From Gammaproteobacteria bacterium (GTDB lineage: Bacteria; Pseudomonadota; Gammaproteobacteria; Immundisolibacterales; Immundisolibacteraceae): a stretch of DNA of 23,713 nucleotides. Shown piece after piece: positions 7,072-15,190 of the stretch. The translations under genes and the position numbers were made by a program. How positions within the stretch are numbered: position 1 is the stretch's first letter; every line of letters starts with the position of its first letter. The stretch lies in NCBI GenBank assembly GCA_003526065.1, contig DQBD01000093.1, positions 1 to 23,713 on the forward strand, given 5' to 3'. The notes beneath the pieces are model-generated. The model saw nothing but the letters and a program-made list of their open reading frames with translations. It had not been told where the DNA came from and searched no databases.

Positions 7072-8499
7072 TCATTCCGCGGCCTCCCGGGCCTCGCGGC
7101 GCGATTGTTCGGCGCGCCGCTCCGCCTCCAGCGCCATGTCGATACTCTCGACGTGGCCGAGCGGGCGGCCGGCAAAGTTGCGGGCAACCAGGGCCGGATC
7201 GGCCAGCGCATCGATCGCGAACGCCAATCCGTGGCAACTCAGGCACACTGGCCGGATCATCTTTTCGTTCGGCCGCAGGGTGTCGTTCTGGTTGTGCTGC
7301 ACCAGCACGCGCTTGATGTCGTCCTGGTAATGCTCGACCCGCGGCAAGTGGCATGTGGCGCAGGTCACCCCGCTTCCCGCCGGCAGTTCGCCGGCCTGCT
7401 CACGCTGCCACAGCCGGTGATGCGGCGAACCTTCATAGGCCAGGCTGTGCGTATCGCTATGGCAACCCAGACAGGACTCGACCTGGGCCACTTTCGTGTC
7501 GAAGCCATGGGCACCGTGGCAGGATGTGCATTCCAGCGCCACGTCGGCCGCATCCTCCCGCATCGGCAGACGCGCTTGCCCCGGGGTCATGGCGGACAGC
7601 CCGACAGCCAGACGCATGCCGTGGCGGCCGGCCAGGAAGCCCTTCACTTCGGCAGCGTGGCAGTCGCGGCACACCGCCTCATCCGGCTTTTCGATCCACA
7701 CCGCCTCGCTCGTGGCCGGCACATGGCAGCCGCTGCAATTGACGCCGGATCGGGCATGCGCCGAGGCCAGCCAGTCCGCCTCGATCGCCGGATCGGCGCC
7801 GAGCGCCATGCCGTGATCTGCATCGGCTGCGCCCAAGGGCTGCAGACTCACCCGCTCGAACGGAAAATCGCTCAGCTCCTCGATCAGATCGCGGAAATCG
7901 CGTGCCGGCACGCGAGGCGCGTCCGCAATCTCCGGCTCCCCCGCATGCTTGATCAGGAAATCCTCATAGAGCGCGCGGTTGTCGTGAAAGTTGTGGCAGC
8001 CGCTCGATGCACAGGTTTCGAAGCCCATGCCCTGATGCGACGGGCGCTCTTTGCCGACTTCGGCGTGACAGGTCACGCAGAAATCCACGGGTTGCGTGTC
8101 CCCGGCGGCATGCGTCAGTTCAGGACGATGCTCCACATGGCAGGTCACGCATTCGGCGGCGTTGAGTCGCGCCGCCCGGTCGGCATTGCGCGGGTCGGTA
8201 AACTTGCTGCGCGGATGGCTGTCCCGCGCCTGCTTGAGTTCGGCGCCGTGGCAGTCCATGCAGCGCGCCTGCATCGCCTCGCGGTCGGCAAAAGCCCCGG
8301 TGTGGCAGGTATCGCACGCCAGTTCGATCTGGTAGTGCCCATGACTCGTGGGTCCGGGCAACAACAGCCCTCGCGAGGCGGTTCGCCAGGCTTGGTCGGA
8401 ATCGCCCCGCAGACTGAGGCCGGCCCAGAGCAGCCCGGCCAGGCTCGCCGTGAGCAGCAGCCAGACAATCCACAATCGGCGGCGGGATGCGACAGCCAT
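7072..8499 (-). CDS. membrane-anchored multihaem cytochrome c (11 haem motifs)
   Basis: A 475-residue cytochrome with an N-terminal membrane anchor (residues 9-29) and a long periplasmic part. Haem-attachment cysteines start at residues 62, 80, 117, 141, 163, 255, 277, 324, 343, 380 and 419. Ten are CxxCH; the fifth is CASSGCH, a CX4CH spacing. Many extra His residues could be distal ligands. The second half (CTSCHGAHGFD, then CLGCHSDTHS, then GVTCATCHLPR) recalls the haem-packing pattern of the hydroxylamine oxidoreductase/octahaem reductase group, but I see neither a CxxCK active site nor an HAO crosslink tyrosine that I could assign. It is the second gene of the operon, starting four bases after the stop of the flavoprotein. 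It probably takes electrons from that protein; whether it is itself a reductase is unknown. The C-terminal 30 residues are charged and helical. Confidence 0.92.
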   Translation of the reverse strand: MAVASRRRLWIVWLLLTASLAGLLWAGLSLRGDSDQAWRTASRGLLLPGPTSHGHYQIELACDTCHTGAFADREAMQARCMDCHGAELKQARDSHPRSKFTDPRNADRAARLNAAECVTCHVEHRPELTHAAGDTQPVDFCVTCHAEVGKERPSHQGMGFETCASSGCHNFHDNRALYEDFLIKHAGEPEIADAPRVPARDFRDLIEELSDFPFERVSLQPLGAADADHGMALGADPAIEADWLASAHARSGVNCSGCHVPATSEAVWIEKPDEAVCRDCHAAEVKGFLAGRHGMRLAVGLSAMTPGQARLPMREDAADVALECTSCHGAHGFDTKVAQVESCLGCHSDTHSLAYEGSPHHRLWQREQAGELPAGSGVTCATCHLPRVEHYQDDIKRVLVQHNQNDTLRPNEKMIRPVCLSCHGLAFAIDALADPALVARNFAGRPLGHVESIDMALEAERRAEQSRREAREAAE

Positions 8500-8503
8500 C
8501 CGA

Positions 8504-10471
8504 TCAGTACCAGTAGAACTTGAGAATGTGGAACACCAGAAGCACCGGCAATGGCCAGAGCGCCGCGATGTGCAGGTTGGTCGTCAGGCGGCGCAGCCGG
8601 CGCCCGGACCGGACCGCCACCGCATGCTCGCGCCCGATGGTCATGCCGGCCAGACCGCCGGCCACGGTCAGGCCGATGAGCGTGAGGGCAAGCGCGGCGT
8701 TCAGGCCATGCCCGAGCCGGCCGCCGGTATGCAGCAGCAACACCGCGAGCGCCGCTGCGCCCAACACCACGTGCACCAGCCGCCAGGCCGCGAAATCACC
8801 GAATCGCACCGCCTTGACACGCTTGCGCAGCCCCAGCAGCCCCAGCAGGACCATGAAGCCCAGCAGCGAAAAGCCCGAAACCTGCTTGTAGAAGGCATCT
8901 CGCCACAACTGATCCCAACGCCAGGACCATTCGGCCGAATCGGGAAAAGAGATCGGCACGGCACTCATGAGAACGATCAACGCCACCGTCAAGGTCGCCA
9001 CGGTTACCAGGGCGCCGGCGCGTGGCACGGCTTGACGCTGCGGCGCACCGCCAACCAGTTCCTGCACCAGCGGACGGCAGGAGCCACAGACGGTGGATGC
9101 ACCGGTTTCGGCCGACAGAGCCTCGGCCGTGCGGCATCCGGCCTGCATCGCGTTGCTCAAGGTGCCGCGCGTCACGCCCATGCAGTTGCAGACGGTCGCG
9201 GTAGCCGGCCACTGCGCGACGTGATCCCGCTCCTGTTCGGGCCAGGGCGATCCCGTTCGCCGAAATCGCTCGCGCTGCCACGGCCAGATCCGCCGCTGCC
9301 GCAGCAGGGCCTCCTGGATCGAGGCGAGTTCCGACCACGGCCCTACGGCCAAGGCGCCGATCAGGCGTCCGCGACGGATCACCAGTTTCCGATAGTCGCC
9401 CGTTTCATTGCGATAAACGGCTTCACGTGCCGCGTCGAGCGATTGCTCCGCACCGGCCTCTCCCATGCTGAACACGGGCGTGGACAGCACCTTCAACCGG
9501 GTGGACGCCACCGACCCCGGATAGCGCGACTGGCCGCCCGCCAGGGCATGCGCCGCGACACCGGCCTGCTCGAATCCAGGCGCGACCAGCCCGTAGACCA
9601 CCCCGCGATGTTCGGCGCACTCACCCACCGCGTAGATCTGCGGATCAGCGGTCCGCATCGCATCATCGACCTTGATGCCACGCCCCACGGCGATTCCGGC
9701 ATCCAGAGCCAACTGGATGTTGGGGCGAATGCCGGTTGCCACGACCACCGTATCGCACGCGATGATCGCGCCGCTGCGCAAGCGAATGCCGGTGACCTGC
9801 CGGTCCCCCAGGATCGCCATCACACCGTCGCCGAGGCAGATACGAATCCCCAGGGTCTCGACCCGGGCCTTCAGCACTGCCGAGCCCTCGGCATCGAGCT
9901 GGCGCGGCATCAGCCGGTCGTTGTGTTCGACCACCCACACCTCGGTATGGTGGCGCGCCATGGCCCGTGCCGATTCCAGACCCAGCAGCCCGCCGCCCAG
10001 CACAACAGTGCGGCGGCTGCGAACACGGCGGGCGAGCAACCGCTGCGCGTCATCCATGTCCCGAAAGGTGAACACCCCGGACCGGCCGGTTCCCGGAATA
10101 TCGGGAATATGCGGCCGCGACCCCGTCGCCAGAATCAGTTCGGCATAGGGGTGCACCCCCCCTTGCGCATCGGTGACCGTGCGGGCGATTCGGTCGATCC
10201 GGGTGACGGTGCAGCCCAGATGAACCCGAGTCAGGGGATCCTCGGGCAGCCGGAGGTCGGTCCCCAGTTGCGACCAAGGCAGTTCGCCGGCCAATGCAGA
10301 GGACAGGCGAATGCGGTTATAGGGTTGCCAGGTCTCGGCTCCGAACACCACCAACGGCCGATTCGGCAGCCGCCGGCGGATTTCCTGGGCAACCCGAACG
10401 CCCACCGGACCGGCGCCCACGACCATAGCGACCCCTTCAGTCGGCATCGATGAAGTTCTCTCGGGCTGCAT
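8504..10471 (-). CDS. NirB-like FAD/NAD(P)H oxidoreductase fused to BFD [2Fe-2S] domain and di-haem b membrane domain
   Basis: A 655-residue fusion, first gene of the redox operon. Residues ~15-400 are a two-dinucleotide-binding flavoprotein like the N-terminus of NirB/NasC: FAD site GAGPVG (19-24), LATGSRPHIP (~114-123), NAD(P)H site GGGLLG (159-164), and YAVGECAEHRG (~280-290). A BFD-like [2Fe-2S] domain follows with Cys428, Cys430, Cys462 and Cys465 (CNC then CGSC). There is no sirohaem/nitrite reductase domain. Instead, five hydrophobic segments follow (about 488-506, 533-549, 562-582, 590-610, 633-653). The third holds His567 and His581, the last His634 and His648, each pair 14 apart, as in di-haem b electron conduits (NOX, ferric reductase, cytochrome b). 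Electrons could thus pass from NAD(P)H through FAD, FeS and two b haems to the periplasmic side, or the reverse. The ATG at 10471 has AGGA eight bases upstream; 10480 and 10447 are alternatives. The unusual leader is described separately. Confidence 0.92.
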   Translation of the reverse strand: MQPERTSSMPTEGVAMVVGAGPVGVRVAQEIRRRLPNRPLVVFGAETWQPYNRIRLSSALAGELPWSQLGTDLRLPEDPLTRVHLGCTVTRIDRIARTVTDAQGGVHPYAELILATGSRPHIPDIPGTGRSGVFTFRDMDDAQRLLARRVRSRRTVVLGGGLLGLESARAMARHHTEVWVVEHNDRLMPRQLDAEGSAVLKARVETLGIRICLGDGVMAILGDRQVTGIRLRSGAIIACDTVVVATGIRPNIQLALDAGIAVGRGIKVDDAMRTADPQIYAVGECAEHRGVVYGLVAPGFEQAGVAAHALAGGQSRYPGSVASTRLKVLSTPVFSMGEAGAEQSLDAAREAVYRNETGDYRKLVIRRGRLIGALAVGPWSELASIQEALLRQRRIWPWQRERFRRTGSPWPEQERDHVAQWPATATVCNCMGVTRGTLSNAMQAGCRTAEALSAETGASTVCGSCRPLVQELVGGAPQRQAVPRAGALVTVATLTVALIVLMSAVPISFPDSAEWSWRWDQLWRDAFYKQVSGFSLLGFMVLLGLLGLRKRVKAVRFGDFAAWRLVHVVLGAAALAVLLLHTGGRLGHGLNAALALTLIGLTVAGGLAGMTIGREHAVAVRSGRRLRRLTTNLHIAALWPLPVLLVFHILKFYWY

Positions 10472-10502
10472 GACCTGCATCCTGTCCTGCTCGGGTATCC
10501 AC

Positions 10503-10543
10503 AAAAAAAGGCCCAACGCCGCCCTTTCGGGCAGCGCTGGACC
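10503..10543 (-). terminator. intrinsic terminator in the operon leader (attenuator)
   Basis: On the minus strand a stem of about 15 pairs (arms 10543-10529 and 10524-10510, GC-rich with two wobble pairs) closes a GAAA tetraloop (10528-10525) and is followed by seven Ts (10509-10503). It lies 32 bases before the flavoprotein start, so transcription of the operon must pass it. The 5' arm shares bases 10537-10543 with the second hexaloop hairpin, making the two structures mutually exclusive. No gene that it could simply terminate is visible upstream. Confidence 0.9.
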
Positions 10544-10621
10544 TCGTTGTCCAAATCGGTGTGCGCCCGCCCAGCCACCGATGGCGGGAACGCGCGAACT
10601 TATGAGGCGCCGTTACCTCAC
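10537..10621 (-). promoter_or_regulatory. ANTAR-type dual-hexaloop antitermination leader
   Basis: Minus-strand RNA shows two hairpins with six-base loops. P1 (10621-10602): arms GTGAGGT and GCCTCAT (with wobble pairs), loop AACGGC. P2 (10554-10537): arms TTGGAC and GTCCAG, loop AACGAG. Both loops have A at position 1 and G at position 4, the recognition signature of ANTAR-domain antiterminators such as NasR, NasT and EutV. P2 overlaps the 5' arm of the terminator, so a bound ANTAR protein would hold P2 and permit read-through. A third hairpin (ATCGGTG at 10555-10561 with CACCGAT at 10576-10582, plus-strand bases) lies between P1 and P2 and would bring them together. By analogy with the Klebsiella nasF leader, the signal is probably nitrate/nitrite. 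No ANTAR protein gene is in this window. Confidence 0.85.
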
Positions 10622-10630
10622 CAGGACGAT

Positions 10631-10648
10631 TTGCAAACCGTGTGCCAG
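10631..10648 (-). promoter_or_regulatory. sigma-54 (RpoN) promoter of the redox operon
   Basis: Minus strand reads CTGGCAC, A, CGGT, TTGCAA; this matches the -24/-12 consensus TGGCACG-N4-TTGCW, with GG and GC separated by exactly 10 bases. The expected start, about 12 bases beyond the GC, falls at 10620-10622, which is the first base of the P1 hairpin. The precise fit of promoter and leader supports both. Sigma-54 promoters need an enhancer-binding activator; NtrC is the obvious candidate for a nitrogen-type operon. Confidence 0.85.
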
Positions 10649-10799
10649 TCCTCTCATCTCCCGTACAAACGCATTTCGGGCGTTGTCCCGCTTCCCGGGC
10701 GGGGCCACCGCGGTGCACAGCGGTTCTCAGCGCACCACAACCATGCCCCAACCCAGCACGCTCGCGGGCTTGCAACCGCGAATCGGCCAGCGTCCTGCG

Positions 10800-10817
10800 G
10801 CGCAATGGCGATTGCGC
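10800..10817. repeat. inverted repeat, candidate activator site upstream of the sigma-54 promoter
   Basis: GCGCAAT and ATTGCGC form a perfect 7-bp inverted repeat around GGCG, about 180-195 bases upstream of the inferred start of the redox operon. That is a reasonable distance for an enhancer site bound by a sigma-54 activator, but it does not closely match the NtrC consensus. The rest of 10649-10930, the gap to mutS, shows only a short CACCGCGGTG palindrome near 10706-10715 and no gene. Confidence 0.3.
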
Positions 10818-10930
10818 GGATGGACGCCCCGGCCCCGGCGCGCTAGCCTACAGCGACCCGAAATCGCCAGCGCCGCCCAGCAGCGCCTCCGGTCTCCAAC
10901 CATCGCCCGCTTTGCTTTCCGACGGCATTC

Positions 10931-13519
10931 ATGAATCCAGCGCGCCCCAAGCCTTCCGCACCGCCCCTCGATCGCCATACGCCGATGATGCAGCAGTACC
11001 TGCGCATCAAGGCCGAGCACCCGGATCATCTCCTGTTCTATCGCATGGGGGACTTCTACGAGCTCTTCTTCGAGGATGCCCGGCGCGGGGCGGCCTTGCT
11101 CGATCTCACCCTCACCCAGCGCGGCGAATCGGCAGGCCTGCCCATCCCCATGGCCGGCGTACCGCACCACACCCTGGAAAGCTATCTCGCGCGGCTCCTG
11201 CGACTCGGCGAGTCGGCGGTGATCTGCGAGCAGGTGGGCACGCCCACGCCCGGCAAGGGGCCGGTCGAGCGTAGTGTCAGCCGCATCGTCACCCCCGGCA
11301 CCGTCACCGACGAAGGCCTGCTCGAGTCGAGTCGAGACAACCTGCTGGTGGGGATCCACCAAATCGGCAAACGCTGCGCCCTGGCTTGGCTGGATCTGTC
11401 CGGCGGGCGGTTCTGTATCCTTGAAACCCCGCACGAGGCGGACTGGCTGGCGGAGCTGGAGCGGCTGCAACCGGCCGAACTTCTGATCCCCGAGGACTTC
11501 GTCCCACCGGCGCCCTGGGCCACGCATCGCGCCCTGCGCCGCCGGCCGGTCTGGCATTTCGATTCGGCCAGCGCGCGCACTCAGCTCTGCCGCCAGTTCC
11601 AGACCCATGACCTCGGCGGCTTCGGCGCCGAGGAACTCGAGGCCGGCATCGCCGCTGCAGGTGCGCTGCTCAGTTACGTCGAGGACACCCAGCGCGGCGC
11701 GCTGCCGCACCTGCGTGCACTCCATGTCGAGCAGCCCGAGGACAGTCTGCTGCTGGATGCAGCCACGCGGCGCAATCTGGAACTCGAGACCAATCTACGC
11801 GGCGGCAGCGACCACACGCTGGCCGCCGTGCTGGATCGCACCCAAACCCCCATGGGGAGCCGTCTGCTGCGCCGCTGGATGCAGCGGCCATTGCGGGATC
11901 AGACCGCGCTGCGCCGCCGTTACCAGGCGGTCACCACGCTGCGGGACGCGGCGGTCCGGCAGACGCTGCAGCCGCTGTTGCGAGGCGTCGGCGATCTGGA
12001 GCGCATCCTCACCCGTATCGCGCTGGCAACTGCGCGGCCGCGCGATCTGACCACGCTGCGCGGCGGCCTGGCGCGGCTGCCGGAGGTACGCGCACTGCTT
12101 GCCGAGCTGGACAGTCCGCTTCTCGATCAGCTGCACACGCAGTTGCATGATCACACGGCGATTCATGAACGGCTGCAGCGGGCGCTGGTCGTGGAACCCC
12201 CGGCCCTGCTGCGCGACGGCGGGGTGATCGCGCCCGGCTTCGACGCCGAACTCGACCGTCTGCGCACCCTGTCGGAAAACGCCGACGGCTTTCTGCTCGA
12301 CCTCGAACGGCGCGAGCGCGAACGCACCGGCGTCGCCACGCTGAAAGTGGGTTACAACCGGGTGCATGGCTACTACATCGAGCTTGGCCGCAGCCACGCC
12401 GAGCGTATCCCGCCCGAGTACACGCGACGCCAGACGCTCAAGGGTGCCGAGCGCTACATCACCGAGGAGCTGAAACGCTTCGAGGACCAGGTGCTGGGCG
12501 CCCGTGAACGGGCCCTGATGCGGGAAAAGGCGCTGTTCGAGACCTTGCTCACGGAGCTCGCTGGCGAGCTGCCCACACTCCAGGAAACCGTGACCGCGCT
12601 GGCCACGCTGGATGTGCTCGCCTGTCTGGCCGAACGGGCGCTCAGCCTCGACTGGAGCGAGCCTGAGCTCATCGATGAGGCGCGCATCGAAATCGACGCC
12701 GGCCGCCACCCCGTGGTCGAACAGGCGCTGGACGGGCCCTTCGTCCCCAACGACCTGCGCCTGGACCCAAACCAGCGACTACTGGTCATCACCGGTCCGA
12801 ACATGGGCGGCAAATCGACCTACATGCGCCAGGTCGCGCTGATCGTGCTGCTCGCCCACATGGGCAGCCACGTGCCGGCCCGCGCCGCCCGTCTCGGGCC
12901 GGTAGACCGGATCTTCACCCGCATCGGCGCCGCCGATGAACTGGCCTCGGGCCGCTCCACGTTCATGGTTGAGATGACCGAAACAGCCAATATCCTGCAC
13001 CATGCCACGGCCCGCAGTCTGGTGCTGATGGACGAGATCGGGCGCGGCACCGGCACCTACGACGGCCTCGCCCTGGCGCGCGCCTGCGCCGAGGATCTGG
13101 CTACGCGCATCGGCGCTTTCACCCTGTTCGCCACGCACTACTTCGAGCTGACCGATCTGGCCCAGAATCTCACCGGCGTGGCCAACGTGCATCTGGAAGT
13201 TGCCGAGCATGGCGAGTCGCTGATCTTCCTGCACAGCGTGCGCGAAGGCCCTGCCAGCCGCAGCTATGGCCTGCAGGTCGCCGCACTGGCCGGCGTTCCC
13301 CGATCGGTGGTCATGGCCGCGCGGCGCCATCTGGACGCGCTCGAAACACAGTCCCCCATGCCGCTGCCTGCCGAGATGCCCCCTCAGCTGCCGCTATTCA
13401 GCACCGCCGAATCGGAAGTTTCGCGGACCTTGCGCACCCTCGACCCCGATCAGCTCAGCCCGCGCGAGGCGCTGGATCTGCTCTACCGGCTGCGGGAGCG
13501 CCTGGACACCGAATCCTGA
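10931..13519 (+). CDS. mutS: DNA mismatch repair protein MutS
   Basis: An 862-residue MutS, the usual length (853 in E. coli). It binds mismatches as a dimer and with MutL starts repair. The mismatch-reading motif is Phe42-Tyr-Glu44 in [12 protein letters not shown]. The connector, lever and clamp regions follow ([32 protein letters not shown]). The ATPase has Walker [10 protein letters not shown] at 622-630, the [21 protein letters not shown] signature, Walker [12 protein letters not shown] at about 698-708 and [11 protein letters not shown]. The C-terminal ~35 residues fit the MutS dimer/tetramer tail ([18 protein letters not shown]). The ATG lacks a strong ribosome site, but homology starts there. 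It is divergent from the redox operon. A 264-bp gap follows, without a gene and with only a short CCCC/GGGG hairpin just after the stop, and the next genes are convergent. Confidence 0.98.
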   Translation: MNPARPKPSAPPLDRHTPMMQQYLRIKAEHPDHLLFYRMGDFYELFFEDARRGAALLDLTLTQRGESAGLPIPMAGVPHHTLESYLARLLRLGESAVICEQVGTPTPGKGPVERSVSRIVTPGTVTDEGLLESSRDNLLVGIHQIGKRCALAWLDLSGGRFCILETPHEADWLAELERLQPAELLIPEDFVPPAPWATHRALRRRPVWHFDSASARTQLCRQFQTHDLGGFGAEELEAGIAAAGALLSYVEDTQRGALPHLRALHVEQPEDSLLLDAATRRNLELETNLRGGSDHTLAAVLDRTQTPMGSRLLRRWMQRPLRDQTALRRRYQAVTTLRDAAVRQTLQPLLRGVGDLERILTRIALATARPRDLTTLRGGLARLPEVRALLAELDSPLLDQLHTQLHDHTAIHERLQRALVVEPPALLRDGGVIAPGFDAELDRLRTLSENADGFLLDLERRERERTGVATLKVGYNRVHGYYIELGRSHAERIPPEYTRRQTLKGAERYITEELKRFEDQVLGARERALMREKALFETLLTELAGELPTLQETVTALATLDVLACLAERALSLDWSEPELIDEARIEIDAGRHPVVEQALDGPFVPNDLRLDPNQRLLVITGPNMGGKSTYMRQVALIVLLAHMGSHVPARAARLGPVDRIFTRIGAADELASGRSTFMVEMTETANILHHATARSLVLMDEIGRGTGTYDGLALARACAEDLATRIGAFTLFATHYFELTDLAQNLTGVANVHLEVAEHGESLIFLHSVREGPASRSYGLQVAALAGVPRSVVMAARRHLDALETQSPMPLPAEMPPQLPLFSTAESEVSRTLRTLDPDQLSPREALDLLYRLRERLDTES

Positions 13520-13783
13520 TCCCCAACGGGGCGGGCCTGATTCGACAGCCCAGCAGGCTTTTACACCGCCCCCGCCAGCCATCATCCCCATGGCTCGCGA
13601 TCGCCGTCCCGGCGCGGTGCGAACCCGGTACACAAGGGGCGTCATCACGCATCCGGGAGACGCGCTGCCCGCCGGCGGCCTTGTCCGGCACGCGACCCAT
13701 GAGACCTCATCAGGCTCCTGTCGGACAATGGCCGATCAAACCTGACGGAGTGCCTCGATCAGGCCGCACGAGCCAGCGCCGGA

Positions 13784-15154
13784 CTAGCCCTTCACCGGAC
13801 CGATCCAGACCTGCTGCGCGTTGACGAACTCATGAATGCCATGCGCGCCCAATTCGCGCCCCACACCGGAACGCTTGATGCCCCCGCTGGGCAGACGCGG
13901 ATCGGTCTTGACGATGCCATTGACGGACACCTGGCCGGTCTCCATGCGCCGCGCCAGCGCCTCGCCGCGCTCGGTGCGGGTCCAGACACTGCCCGCCAGA
14001 CCGTAATCGCTGTCATTGGCCATCGCGAGCGCCTGCTCCGCATCATCCGCCTTCATCACCACCGCCACCGGGCCGAAGGTTTCCTCGCAACTCGCCGCCA
14101 TGCCCGGCGTGACATCCACCAGCAGGGTCACCGGATAGAAAAATCCATCGCCCTCGGGCATCTCGCCACCGAGCAGACAGCGCGCTCCGGCATCAATGGT
14201 TTGCCGCACCTGACGGTGCAGGTTATCGCGCAGATCCGGCCGGGCGATGGGGCCCACGTCGGTGCTTTCTGCCCGTGGGTCGCCCAGCTTCAGCGCCGAC
14301 AGGCGCGTGGCCAGTTTGTCGATGAATGCGTCGTAGACCGGCGCCTCGACAATGATGCGCTTGGCGGCGATGCAGGACTGCCCGGCGTTGATGATCCGCG
14401 ACAGCGTCACCACCTCGGCGGCCTTGTCCAGATCGGCATCCGACAGAATCAGGCAAGGGTCGGAACCCCCCAGTTCCAGCACGGCAGGCTTGATTTCCGA
14501 AGCCGCAACCGCAGCCACTTTGGCACCGGCTGCGCTGGAGCCGGTGAAGGACACCGCCTGCACACGCCGGTCCCGAATCACCCGCTCCACCTGATCGTTG
14601 GCCAGCGCCAGATTCTGGAGAATGGCCGGCGGCGCACCGACGGCATCGAACACGCCGGCAATCGCGGCCGCGCAGGCCTGCACGTGCGGATCGTGCTTCA
14701 TCAGGCAGGTGTTGCCGGCCATCAGCGCCGGGGCGCAGAAGCGGAAGGCCAGCCAGAACGGGGCGTTCCAGGGCAGGATACCCAACACCACGCCGAGCGG
14801 CAGAAACTGGACGTAACTGAGTGTGGCATCCGACTCGATCACCTGCCGCGCCAGATACTGCTCGGCATGTTCCGCATAATGCTCGGCGCACCAGGCTGCC
14901 TTGGCCACTTCACCGCGTGCCTCCTTGATGGGTTTACCCATCTCTTCGGTCATGAGCGGGGCCAGCGCTTCGGTGTGCTCGCGCAGATATTGCGCCACAT
15001 TCCTCAACACATTCGCTCGCTCCGCGAACGACATCGCGCGCCATTCCCGGCTGGCCGAATGCGCCCGGCCGATGGCGGCGTCCAGTCCCGGTGAATCCAG
15101 CGGTGCCGTCTGGCGGGTCAGCTTGCCGGTGGTCGGGTCGGTGGTCATCAACAT
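13784..15154 (-). CDS. doeC: NAD(P)-dependent (aspartate/succinate) semialdehyde dehydrogenase, DoeC type
   Basis: Aldehyde dehydrogenase of 456 residues. In the ectoine pathway DoeC oxidises aspartate semialdehyde to aspartate. Family features: ILPWNAPFW with the catalytic Asn130, SFTGSSAAGAKVA (about 202-214), general base Glu227 in LELGGSDP, nucleophile Cys261 in NAGQSCIAAKR, EETFGPVAVV, and the ending SGGIKRSGVGRELG. On its own it reads as a succinate-semialdehyde dehydrogenase relative; the DoeC assignment rests on its place after the ectoine hydrolase gene, 36 bases downstream. The frame is open from an ATG at 15178, but AAGGAG sits six bases before the ATG at 15154, so that start is preferred. 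It is the last gene of the cluster. Confidence 0.85.
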   Translation of the reverse strand: MLMTTDPTTGKLTRQTAPLDSPGLDAAIGRAHSASREWRAMSFAERANVLRNVAQYLREHTEALAPLMTEEMGKPIKEARGEVAKAAWCAEHYAEHAEQYLARQVIESDATLSYVQFLPLGVVLGILPWNAPFWLAFRFCAPALMAGNTCLMKHDPHVQACAAAIAGVFDAVGAPPAILQNLALANDQVERVIRDRRVQAVSFTGSSAAGAKVAAVAASEIKPAVLELGGSDPCLILSDADLDKAAEVVTLSRIINAGQSCIAAKRIIVEAPVYDAFIDKLATRLSALKLGDPRAESTDVGPIARPDLRDNLHRQVRQTIDAGARCLLGGEMPEGDGFFYPVTLLVDVTPGMAASCEETFGPVAVVMKADDAEQALAMANDSDYGLAGSVWTRTERGEALARRMETGQVSVNGIVKTDPRLPSGGIKRSGVGRELGAHGIHEFVNAQQVWIGPVKG

Positions 15155-15190
15155 GGAACGCTCCTTGGTGCCGGCCATCCCTGCTGAGGG

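Noticed and set aside
7051..8523. A 490-codon open frame on the plus strand
   Set aside because: Antisense to the multihaem cytochrome, whose 11 haem motifs prove the minus-strand frame.
8348..10453. A 701-codon open frame on the plus strand
   Set aside because: It lies antisense to the flavoprotein gene, has no family motifs and arises from GC-rich codon bias; the minus strand has clear FAD, NAD(P) and FeS motifs.
10706..10732. GGTGC and GCACC half-sites considered as an NtrC binding site
   Set aside because: The half-sites face the wrong way with a spacing of about 15 bases (and only two bases in the alternative CACCGCGGTG), unlike NtrC sites.
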